64,000 bases of DNA from Akebia trifoliata (taxonomy: Eukaryota; Streptophyta; Magnoliopsida; Ranunculales; Lardizabalaceae): contig CM030706.1 in assembly GCA_017979445.1 (NCBI GenBank), positions 10,402,967-10,466,966 on the forward strand. Reading direction: 5' to 3'. The position numbers and the translations under genes are program-made. Numbering within the stretch: the stretch's first letter is position 1; each line of letters starts with the position of its first letter. Positions 50,261-60,600 of the stretch are shown here, in pieces. The notes beneath the pieces were generated by a model. It worked only from the letters and a program-made list of their open reading frames with translations. It had not been told where the DNA came from and made no database searches.

Positions 50261-50297
50261 GGGATGTCTTGATGTTGTTGGTGACGATCAAGACATC
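50224..50297. repeat. 37 bp perfect tandem duplication
   Basis: A 37-base unit beginning GGGATGTCTTGATGTTGTTG occurs twice head to tail with no mismatch. Each unit holds an imperfect inverted pair (GATGTCTTGAT / ATCAAGACAT). It lies at the start of element A gag. Confidence 0.92.
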
Positions 50298-50303
50298 CCT
50301 GTC

Positions 50304-50395
50304 TAGAAATGACTAGGATGCTATAAGCGTGAAAGTATATGCTCGTACCACTCAGAGAAGTTAGATCTAGAAATGACTAGGATGCTAAAAGCAAG
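50304..50395. repeat. direct repeat of a ~27 bp word
   Basis: TCTAGAAATGACTAGGATGC occurs at 50,304 and again about 63 bp later, extended by TATAAGC or TAAAAGC. It is adjacent to the 37 bp tandem duplication. Confidence 0.85.
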
Positions 50396-50449
50396 TGAAT
50401 ACAAGGAACCAGGAACTAAAACTGAAATAGGATTCAATTAGTGCTTTGA

Positions 50450-51393
50450 GTTAATTATGATGAATTATTTAATATCACTCAAATTTATCCTTTGGGTTAA
50501 ATTAAACATATTTATCGTTTACTCATGCTACTTTTAATACCTTGTAAGGCTAATATAATTTACATAGTTTATTAGTTAGTTTTGTTATCTTTAAGTTTCT
50601 AATCCTAAATTTCTTAAAAGTCTGTAAATTAAGTATCTTACAATATTTTAATTATTTGAATGCAACTCTCCTTTAAGTTAGCCCATTCTCCTAATTAAAT
50701 ATTTAACGTTAATATTATTGTCTTTAATGTCACTCTAACGACTAGTCTTTAATGTAATTTAATATTACATAATATTTTATTAATTTAGGTTTCTTTGACA
50801 ACTACTAAATTGATAGAACATTATGTATATCATTTAACCAATAATATTCACTAAGTCTTTATATGAAATTTCATAATTATGTAATTCCAAATATCCTAAT
50901 ACATATCAATAACAATAGGAGCCAATAACTTATCATTGGTTTTCAACTTTTTTAGGATTTAAAATAAGGATATACTTAGGTAAAAATGACATCTTATAAT
51001 AAACCAAGTACATTCTCATAATCAAGGTTCAAAACAATAATCAAGATTTATGCAAAATTAAAATTATCAATCAATAATCAAGATTTAAGTCAAAATCAAG
51101 ATTCATGCCAATAATGAGTAAATCATAATGTATAGATCATGAACCAAAATTGTAATATTTCTTAAGAAACTCAAAGTCACAATATTATGAATCAAGAAAT
51201 TAAAATAAAAAATTTATGGATCAAGAAATCAAAATCACAATTGATTTTCTAAGGTTGCCAATACTTTATAGGTTTAACTTTTGAATCAACATGCAAATAT
51301 TGAGGAGTTGGTTTAAATAGTATGCATAATTATTTAACGACAATGGCATAACTAATCGAACTAGTAAATCCAAGACATATGGATTCCATAACC
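50450..51393. other. Copia A leader region
   Basis: Very AT-rich sequence between gag and the primer-binding site, with repeated CAAGATTTA/CAAGATTCATG words at 51,000-51,110. No coding potential. An untranslated leader is expected here. Confidence 0.45.
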
Positions 51394-51410
51394 TACGCTC
51401 TAATACCACA

Positions 51411-52003
51411 TGTTATATATTTCTACATTTAGTATATAATTCCATGAACACATAAAATCCAGGATCTTAAATCTAACATACATCTCAAGATTCATTCAAT
51501 ATATATAGTCATGCTCATAATATTCAAAAATTTAAAAAGAGTACATTGCGACATTACGATTCGATAATCAAAATCTATGAATTTTTATACAAGCAAACAA
51601 TTCCCCTTGCTTCTTCAATACTAGACTCACTTTCTTCTCTTTGCTCTATCGTTTGGATCGACTTTGACTTTTCGTTCTTGAAGGATTTCAATCCCAAAAA
51701 TCCTAGAGAAAGGCTCCAAGTTTTTAGCTCTTAAATTTTGATTATTACTTATCGTTGAATGTTAGTATTTTAATAGGGGAGTCAATCCATTCTTATATAA
51801 AGAAGAGTAGAGTATCTAGAGTTCCTCTTTTAGTAGGATTCCTCACCATCAAATTTTCCTATTAAAACATAATGAGGATTCCATCTAAAATCGAACGGTT
51901 AGTGGGTTTCTAAATGTTGACAAACTCTTAAATTAGAATCCAATATTGGTTAAAATATTAAAACGTGTAAGCCAACCGGGTTACCCATAAAGTGAGTCTA
52001 ACA
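51411..52003 (-). repeat. Copia element A, 5' LTR
   Basis: Starts (minus) TGTTAGACTCAC and ends TATATAACA, directly followed by the TGGTATTAGAGC primer site. Pair of 43,312-43,886. Flanked on the right by TTTTT, matching the base run left of the 3' LTR. Confidence 0.9.
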
Positions 52004-53016
52004 TTTTTGCCATATAATATCAACTTGATGGTATTATTGATAGATTAAAGGTATGACCAGTTGCCAAGGAATGTAAATAGACTTATGGTGTTAATTACAT
52101 TGAGAGTTTTTCTCCCATGGCTAAATTAATTTTTTTTTCACTTTGTTATATTAGTTGTTGTGACTCAACAGTGGCCATTGTATCAACTTGATATAAAGAA
52201 TGCTTTTCTATATGGTGATTTGAATGAGATAGTATATATAGAGAAACCACCTAGCTTTGTTACTCAATGAGAGATTGGATGAGTTTGCAGATTGAAGAAA
52301 GCTATTTATGGTCTCAAACAAAGTCCACATTCCTGGTTTGAAAATTTTAACCAAGTGGTGATGGGTTTTGGATTCAAAGAAGTCATGGGATCATTCAATT
52401 TTATTCGTCAAATGACAACAACTGTAATATTACTAATTATATATTTAGATGATATTAAGATCCTTGGTAGCGTTGCTAATGAATTTGAAACAACTAAGCA
52501 ATACCTAAAGCATCACTTTCATACCAAGGATTTGGGACAAAACTAAATTATTTTTTGGGTATAGAAGTGACTTGTGGGCAATAAGGTGTAGTTTTTTCTC
52601 AGAGAAAAAATATTTTTGACCTTCTTCGTGAGACACCGATGCTTGGAGCCAAGCATGTTAATACTCCCAAGGAATATAATCTTCATTTTGATGTCAAAAA
52701 TAGTAACATGTCGGAAGATAAAAAGTACTATAGACGACTAGTTGGGAAATTTATGTATTTATCACTAGACTTGACATCTTATTTCCTTTTGAGAGTTGTT
52801 AGTCAATTCATGGAAAATCCCAAACAATGTCATTATGATGCAGTATGTAATCGCTGAAAAAAGGTCTAGTTTATATCACACAAAGGAATTTTGACATTGT
52901 TGCCTACTTGGATGCAAATTGATCGGAGTTGAAATATGGTAAGACGTTCTATTACCTGGTCTCACATTTATCGGTGGTGACCTAGTTACATGGAAAAGTA
53001 ATATTGTCATTTCCCA
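52004..53016 (+). mobile_element. Copia element B, RT 3' part
   Basis: Plus-strand frames with stops continue the RT interrupted at 43,311: LDIKNAFLYG-type residues near 52,190, KKAIYGLKQSPHSWF at 52,292, the catalytic YLDDI near 52,440, then LGIEVT and YYRRLVGKFMYL. It stops being readable at MITE copy C. Confidence 0.88.
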
Positions 53017-53017
53017 T

Positions 53018-53335
53018 TATAACATGTTTTGTCTTATATGGATAAAAAATTTGGAATAGACTGATTTTTTGTGAGGATGATCTCTATGGTGAGAGGACCA
53101 TCCTTGCAAAATATCAACGCATTCCAAAACTTCCAACCTTATAAAAAATCGTTTTAAAAAAACTAGATGATCCAAAATTCTTTAACTTGTAAACATGGAG
53201 TTAGAAATTTCAGAATGGGTTGATTTTTTGTGAGGATGATCTCATCACCATAGAGATTATCCTCACAAAAAAAAAAAAAAAAAATTCAAAATCAATCTAT
53301 TCCGAATCTTTTTGCCTACATAAGACAATACACGT
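53018..53335. mobile_element. MITE family 1, copy C
   Basis: Shares with copy A the TTGTCTTATATGG left arm, TGTGAGGATGATCTC, CATCCTTGCAAAA, TTTAACTTGTAAACATGGAGTTA, TTTTTTGTGAGGATGATCTC, and a CATAAGACAATACA right arm. It is inserted where Copia B RNase H would continue. Confidence 0.75.
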
Positions 53336-53850
53336 TCTAGCTTTATGTGTCAGGAAAGATGTTCAATAGTTGTCGGAGTGGGTTCATCGCACTCTCCTTG
53401 TAATTGACATTTACATCTCTTCCGTTCAGTCGCAATGATTTACGCAGATGTAGATGATAACAAAAATAACTTGGATGTTTCAAGTTATACAAATAGCATA
53501 TTTTTTCAAGTGGTGACTATTATTTTTTCTTTCCAAAGGTGAACTCGCCATCAAATCAATGACATCGTTGCTGTAAACGGTCCATCTAATAATTGACCAA
53601 TTCCCTGCTTATTTCATTTTGAAAGAGAATTTGTTTCCCAAACAACAAAATCAATATTATTATACTCAATTTAATTTTCGTTGCTTAATTGTTTCAAAGG
53701 CAAAATAAATCACTACTATTCACGCAAAACTATTATTAGTACAAGGAAAATGGCATTAATTTTCATTTTATAAAAAAATTCTTCATTAATAGAAATATAA
53801 ATTCCACTCAACCAAAATGACGTACAAATAATTAAAGACAAACTTACAAG

Positions 53851-54078
53851 CATGGTTTTTAAACTCGGCTTGAGACCGAGACGTATCACCCAAATTAACT
53901 CAGTATTAGAGCTGAATGAGATCAACTCACAAAGTCATTTTTTGACCGAGATTTAGGATTCACGTTCAATTTTTTTATTTGTCTCACGAGATGTCTCAAA
54001 CGTATCGGAAAACTTATCCGAGACGACTCAATATTGGGCCTGGACAAGATGAGACGTGAAACAGAATTTTAAAACCAT
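53851..54078. mobile_element. 228 bp MITE with CATGGTTTTAAA ends
   Basis: Ends CATGGTTTTTAAACTCGG and TTTTAAAACCATG are inverted. Inside are GAGACCGAGACG- and CCGAGACGACTC-type words. Flanks CTTACAAG and CTCACAAG look like an 8 bp target duplication with one mismatch, as in hAT elements. A longer, 3'-degenerate relative lies at 62,090-62,480. Confidence 0.72.
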
Positions 54079-54086
54079 GCTCACAA

Positions 54087-54679
54087 GCAATCACTTACAA
54101 TGGAAATGCAAAAGACCTGCAGAACCCTCCCTCCCTATCAATGTGGGGCAGTCCCCTCATCTAAAGGACCTTCCCTTAGTATTTGAAAGAGTCACCACTA
54201 TTCATTGGATTCATGAGGGTGAAAAATCACATCAAAACTACTTTTTTCTACACCCTGTCATGTGCTACGACGAGCAAGTAGACACATTTCTATGGAAGGG
54301 CATATAGAGACTCGAAGTCACTACCTGAGGAGTACACCCAGTCTCACTTCTTACCATCTATTTTTGGAGAATAAATATGACAAAAGAGCAATTGACCAAC
54401 TTGGTTGTAACACTAGCATCAACCCATTCATCAAATGGTGGTGGCTTTCTCATTCAGTAGCAAAAAAGAAATTTATTTTCTAAGTAACTATGGCCATTTA
54501 CATGAGGATTTTGCAGCAGTGACAGCACAGAGAACTGCAATTGCCTCCCAACAATATTGAGGTCATCTCCATCTCCTATTTCGGCTATCCAACCTTTAAT
54601 TAACAACGGAAAAGAAAGATAAATAGATAAAAGATACCAAACGGCAATAGCACACAGTGCTTCCATGTTGCAAGAGAGC
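54087..54679. other. 3' flank of the kinase gene
   Basis: No gene recognised. The part adjoining 54,680 presumably holds the kinase 3' untranslated region (minus strand). Confidence 0.4.
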
Positions 54680-57600
54680 CTACAACCGTAAAATAGTTCG
54701 AAGGGTATCACAGAGATTCTGAATAGTCTGTTGCTCTTGTGCTGCTTGCAAATCCTGGAGGGGCATCTCCTCGTAACACCTGCAACAATTGAAACATGAA
54801 AAAAAATAACAGATGATAGATGGATAGAGAGGAATATAGAGAAATCCAACAAGAATCTGACAGGAGGATATACAAGATATGTATGTTTGAGAGGGGGACA
54901 GGGGGTCATGTTTTTTTGGTAGGTAAGCGGGTGAAGGTATGTACTGAACCCTGGCCTGTGGTATCAATCACCACTCAGAGACTTTCACCAACTTAATAAC
55001 ATTGAATGGGTTCTTGACTTAGGGCATAATTGGGTAGGATTTTATCCGAAAATCCAAGTGATCCGAATCCGAATTTAGCGGTTTTGGACCCTTGGAGTAG
55101 ATCTGAATACAAATATGGGTTGATGTCCCTTGATCCAAGTCGGATATGGATCCATTCCCATATCACCTAGGTCCAAATGATATATTGCTTTGAAAATTAT
55201 ATTTTTAATGTTTTTTAAAATATCTTTTTTTCACTACTTTAATATAACATGAATTCTTATAAAATAAAAGAATTATAATGGTAAAATTGATTAGTATAGC
55301 AATTAGAAAAGAAACATAGCAAAAAACAAATGTTGAATGGTCCAGAATTATCCAACCCAGCTGACCCAAATCATGTAATTTGGTAGGCTCGGATCCATGT
55401 TTAGTAAAAGCAAAATGATTTGGACATGGTTTAGCTAATAGGATCTGGATAAAAAATTTGGAACGGAATATGGATATACTCAGATCCATCTTGAACCCAA
55501 CCCATTTTAAGCCCTAGCATAATGGTCAGGTGCAGTGTGTCTGTGGGAGTTTGTTGGATTGTTTGTAGCGGCATGCCTTGGGACTAACTAAAAGCATTAC
55601 AACGTGAGTTACATCTGTGTGTGTATGACCAGGAAATTGAGAAATAGTACATTTTATGGTAAGCTAAAGCCTGAGCTAGGTTCATTAGTGTTGAACTTGA
55701 CGTGAGTCTTGTATACACGTATGGAGGAATGGGCATCTGCAGCAAAGCAAATAATAAAAATAAGAAACATAATCTAAATGGCTTCAAAAGACATCATGAA
55801 TAGCTAATTATGTGGTGGTGGTGGAACCTCATTTTGTACTCTACGCCCTTTTCTAGATTGTCCATCCCCACCAAAAAGCTCCTGAAGTGCTTCCATGGCA
55901 ATGGTACTGCTGTTATCATGCTGTCTGGCCCCGAGTATGTTGTCAGAAACCAGGGAAAGAGGAGATATATCTGTTGCCTTCAAGAAGGGTATGGGTACTG
56001 TATTACCAGCAGCATAGATGGACCAAAGCTACAAAACACAAGACAATCCAGATAAACAAGCGAGCAAGGATGTATCAAACACTAGGCATTGACATGAATG
56101 ACAATAACTAAGTCAAATGAGAATTGAAACATAACACCACAACATGTGCCATGTTAACCTAATTCTGAAAGCTTTTTTGTTCCTTTCTTTCCAAAAGAAA
56201 AACAAGCAATAGCAACACAATATTGTACCCTCGGAAATGGAAAAGATAAGTTTAGAAGTTAGAATAGGAAGAATGGTAAGCAGAGAAGGAAAAAATGAAA
56301 GTACTAACAAGAGAAGGTGGAGTAGAAGTGGTTCGACACCAAAAATTGGATTCCAAAAATGCCCCCACCTTAACATATAAACTTAATATAATAAGAGTCA
56401 TTTTGGAAAAAAAACTAAGAAAAATACAATCCCATGACCCTAAAATCAAGTTAGTTAGTTTTCAAAATTACAGTTACTCTTTTACTATGTAATCTTCAAA
56501 ACCACCCTTTCATGGATATTTTAAATTACAAATAAGCCCTTCACAGACATGTGTGTTTGCATATGCCACCTTTAAGTTATTAATAACGCAAGTACCTTAT
56601 ACATTTAATATTCATCCTTAAGTTAATCCTCAATGCAAATGAATAGGGAGGAAACAAAATAGTATTTGTAAAAAATGTTTTACTTACAATCCACATTAAA
56701 TAGATGCAAAAAAGAAATAATAATAATAATAATAAATAAATAAAGCTACTAAGCAGCAAAACATTAAATCTTCTCATATGCATCTCCCAGCTAAAGACAC
56801 CGAAGGAAGAAAAACCTGAGCTACACCTCAGGGGAAATTCTCAACCTTCTAGCACCGAATCAGATATTCGTAAGGTATCTCATTGTGATTTTGTGGGTCA
56901 TCACTCAGCCATTATTTGATTAAACATTTAAGTGAGATTTAAGAATGAAAATTGCCTTATCTTGCACCGCAAAAGCATTCTGACCAATAGTCACACTCTT
57001 CAATGTGCTACCGTCCATATCACTACCACCTCCAACCTGTAATTGAGAAGGATCAATGGACTTCAGGTTCCTTTCAGGAGATTCGAGAGCAGAAAGTGAC
57101 GATCCTTGTGCAGACTGTCCAACAGGCATTGGTTCTGAATCTTGAAGGTTATTGGTAATGGATCCTGGAGTGCTCGCCGCCCTGACAGAACATTTTAATG
57201 AACTTCTGTACTGATATTAAGCAGACCAATGCTTGCAGCAAATACGATAAAGATGAAGCAGTAAAGGGGCATGCTAGACATGGAGAAACTTGGAAAAAAC
57301 AATAGGAGGCTATGTAACAGGGACACAGCACTTCAAGGATTTTTTTATGTCAGACACGTATGTGTCAGGACATATCCAACACGCATTTTAACACAAAAGG
57401 CAGTATAATGCGTTTTTTCCATGAGTCATTCTTCATGAATCACTGGATCCTGACCCATTAATAAAATAGATACCAAAGTGAGTAGTATGCATCACCTAAC
57501 CCCCTCCCCCACAAATAAATAAAATAAATAAAGTGTCATGCATCATCTCATTTGAGTGAATATCATATGCAATACACTTTACTGTGATATAATATCTCTG

Positions 57601-60600
57601 AAATAGGCACCTAACAGCATTATTAGAAGTAACTAGTGAGCAATAAGCAATCTACCACAGATTAGCTGATGTATCTCCTGATGCACGATAGTAAGGACTT
57701 CCAACATTTCTTTGAGCGGATAAGGATTCTTTTACATTGGAAATGGGTGCTTGAATAGATGCCTTTACCTCGACTCCTCCATGAACTACCACAGTTGAAA
57801 AGTCACCTGTTTGACATTGATTTTAAGCACATGTCAAAAAAATTCTCTCAAAGATCCTACTCCATTCAGGAGGATAGATGCACTTGCATAGCATGGTTTT
57901 TCCTGACCCTAAGAGAGAAGATAATATGAAATGGTAATGAAAGTAATCGACATTGACCTTCACTAGAGAGTTCCACATCATCAGATATGTGCTGCTTTTC
58001 CACATAAATTTCATTAGGAACTCTAAGTCCAATGTTCTGATGATTTGATGGAACTGTGTCTCCGTAGTCTTCATTCAATTTTGGAATCTCCCTTTCCTCC
58101 AAAAGCTGTTTGAGAAAAGTAAAACCAAAAGAAGGCCAAGTAAAACCAAAAAGAAGGCATCAGAGAGAGATATTTGCACAAATCAATTTACAAAAAGGGA
58201 AAACTCCGTCATACACCATCTCCTGACGACGCTGGTACATGATTTTGAGCTTCTGCAGCCATTGAAGCTCTGATGTGCCTTGCTTTTTCAATCTTTGGAA
58301 ACATAGCAGAAGCTCCCCATTTGAATTTTTCAATAAATCTATGCTATAATTCAAATTCAACAAACAAAAAAATCTTATTTAGAGCTAAAAATATAACAAA
58401 CTGGACAAGATACACATTGAATTTGAAGCTTACAGAAAGATGTCGAAACAATATTGAACGTGCTTAGACATACCGTAGTAATGTCTCATGCCATTGTTGG
58501 CTGTGGGAGTCCTTTTTTTACTTTTTATAGATGTGGGAGCCAAAATTACCCAAGCCTTCGATAACTATAAAATGTTCTCAAGCATAGGGTACTGGAATAC
58601 AGTGAATGTCATTTATAGATGTGTGATAGCCATAACCACAAAGGTTAGGGCTATCACTCCCCCCCCCCCCCCCCCCCAAATAAAAAAAAATAATAAAAAA
58701 ATAAAAAAATAAAATAAAAATCATGCCCAGTATTTTTATGAAATACAAAGTGTAGAGCATGAGATATAGATAAATGGAAAAATCGGATTCAAGTGGCCAA
58801 CCCCAGATAGTTCGGTTTAAGCATAGTTGATGCTGATGATAAACCTTAGAGCATGAAATTGGCCATACTTGGGCCATATTAAGGAAGAACAAGACCAGAT
58901 TTGACTCGGATATAGAAACTGCAATACATATCCAGCAATAAAAAAATTTGTACCCGGTGACCCAGTCCAATTCCAGAACAAATATGCCAACGATCAAATC
59001 CTAAAATTACAGGGAACTCTCTAATATATACTTTTTTGATAACCAAAAATTTATTAAAGGAGGACAAGAAGTCCCCAAAGAAGAACAAACAATGGAAAAG
59101 AGAAACAACAAGTGCAAGAAAAAAGAACAAAACAAACACAACACAAGCACCACCACAAACCAAGACAAATCACCTTCTACTAACAAGCTGTCATCTAAAC
59201 AAGAAATCCTCAAAACCATAATCCCTAAACTCGTGAAACTGCTTACATCAGTAAAACAATAAACCCACAATATTGAAGATGATCTCTTGTGTAGAGTGCT
59301 CCTTCCCTTTGACGATATACCCATTCCTTTCCTTCCACAAACCGGAACAGATAGCCTTGGGGATGAAATTCTACCTTACCAACAAGGTCTATGGACCTCC
59401 AACAGTCAAGCAAGCGATGAAACGAACAAGGGCCACACAAAGATAAATTGAACAGTGAAAGGAAGAAAGACCAAACTTCATGAGCCACCCCACAGTGGAG
59501 AAGATGGTTAACAGGTCACCATTAGATTTGCAAAGAGAGCAAAACTCCGCAATGACCACACCCCTCGTTTTGAGATGATCAATCGTGAGAAGTTTATTCA
59601 AGGACACTAACCACTCTCTAATATTACTCTTACTCTTTAAATAAAAATAATATGAAAATGGGGAAATAGAACTCAAAGAAGCACAACTAAAGGCAATCTT
59701 TATCTACTACTCCCTATTGAGCCTTGTAGATACCAAATTAGCGGTAGGGCCACCCCCTAGTTGCGTCTGAGTTTTGGTAGATAAAACTTATGGTGTGAAC
59801 ATGCCCAAATGATTCAAACTAGGCATTGGGACCACGCATCCAATAAGGCGGGTTAGTCGAAGAACCAAATAGCTTGATCATTGGCCATACATCTAAGGAG
59901 AAGGCAACACTAATATAGAACAACCTAGGTTTGTTCTACTTTAGGAAGAGTAGGGGAAATAGTAATTTAAGTAATGAATAAGACGAAAGATTATGGAAAG
60001 TATAATACAGAGAAATATAAAAATGGGTAAAGGGGGCAACAAAGGTCTTGGAGCTAGGGTCTTGTCCAAAAACAAAAAAATAAAAATGAAAAGAGAAGAA
60101 CAAAAGGAGATGAGTTGAGAAGAAGAAGATTACCTAGGAATCACACCAAGATGCCTTTGCACCAAATCTAATCAATGCTTTTATTCAATAAATTAAGATA
60201 AATCAATTATGGCTATTGACATTTTAAACTCTAACCCTAATCCCAATATGACTTATTTGACCCTAAGAAATAAATCTCATCACAAATTAATACCCTACCA
60301 ATATTTTGGCCATAACTTTCTCAAAACATAACAAATTAGCAAAATCTTAGAATCGTTTGATAAGTAACAGAATAACCTTTCAAATGACATGAACATCAAC
60401 CTAATATCATAAATTTTGACCCCTGAAAATAAGGCCTAAAGAAAAGTGACGTAAATAGCACTCAAACCAAATTAGACTCCAAAAGTGAGAAAAGCAACTC
60501 AAAAGTAGAATGTAATAAATCTAAATAAATTAAAACTAACCCCTTCAAAAATAAAAGTGAAAACAATTAAGGAAAATTGATGAAAATAGTACTCAAACTC

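Larger units (their letters stand above)
43312..52003 (-). mobile_element. Copia LTR retrotransposon A, nested in element B
   Basis: 8.7 kb, minus strand, with two LTRs of 575-593 bp, a polypurine tract inside the 3' LTR, a primer-binding site TGGTATTAGAGCG next to the 5' LTR (51,394-51,410 in reverse), and a TTTTT duplication on both sides. Gag lies at 49,572-50,260, pre-integrase/integrase at 48,545-49,250 and RT end plus RNase H at 44,260-45,290. The middle of pol is replaced by a SIRE-like segment (45,300-48,545). All frames carry stops. The LTR pair differs at many sites, so insertion is not recent. Confidence 0.9.

Noticed and set aside
50224..50297. Possible CRISPR-like or regulatory repeat
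   Set aside because: Only two head-to-tail copies with no spacer, in a plant retroelement; a simple tandem duplication explains it.
56113..56376. Minus frame with FFFWKERNKKAF, resembling a LINE C-terminus
   Set aside because: Only about ten residues match and the flanks do not continue the similarity. Too little to call a LINE.
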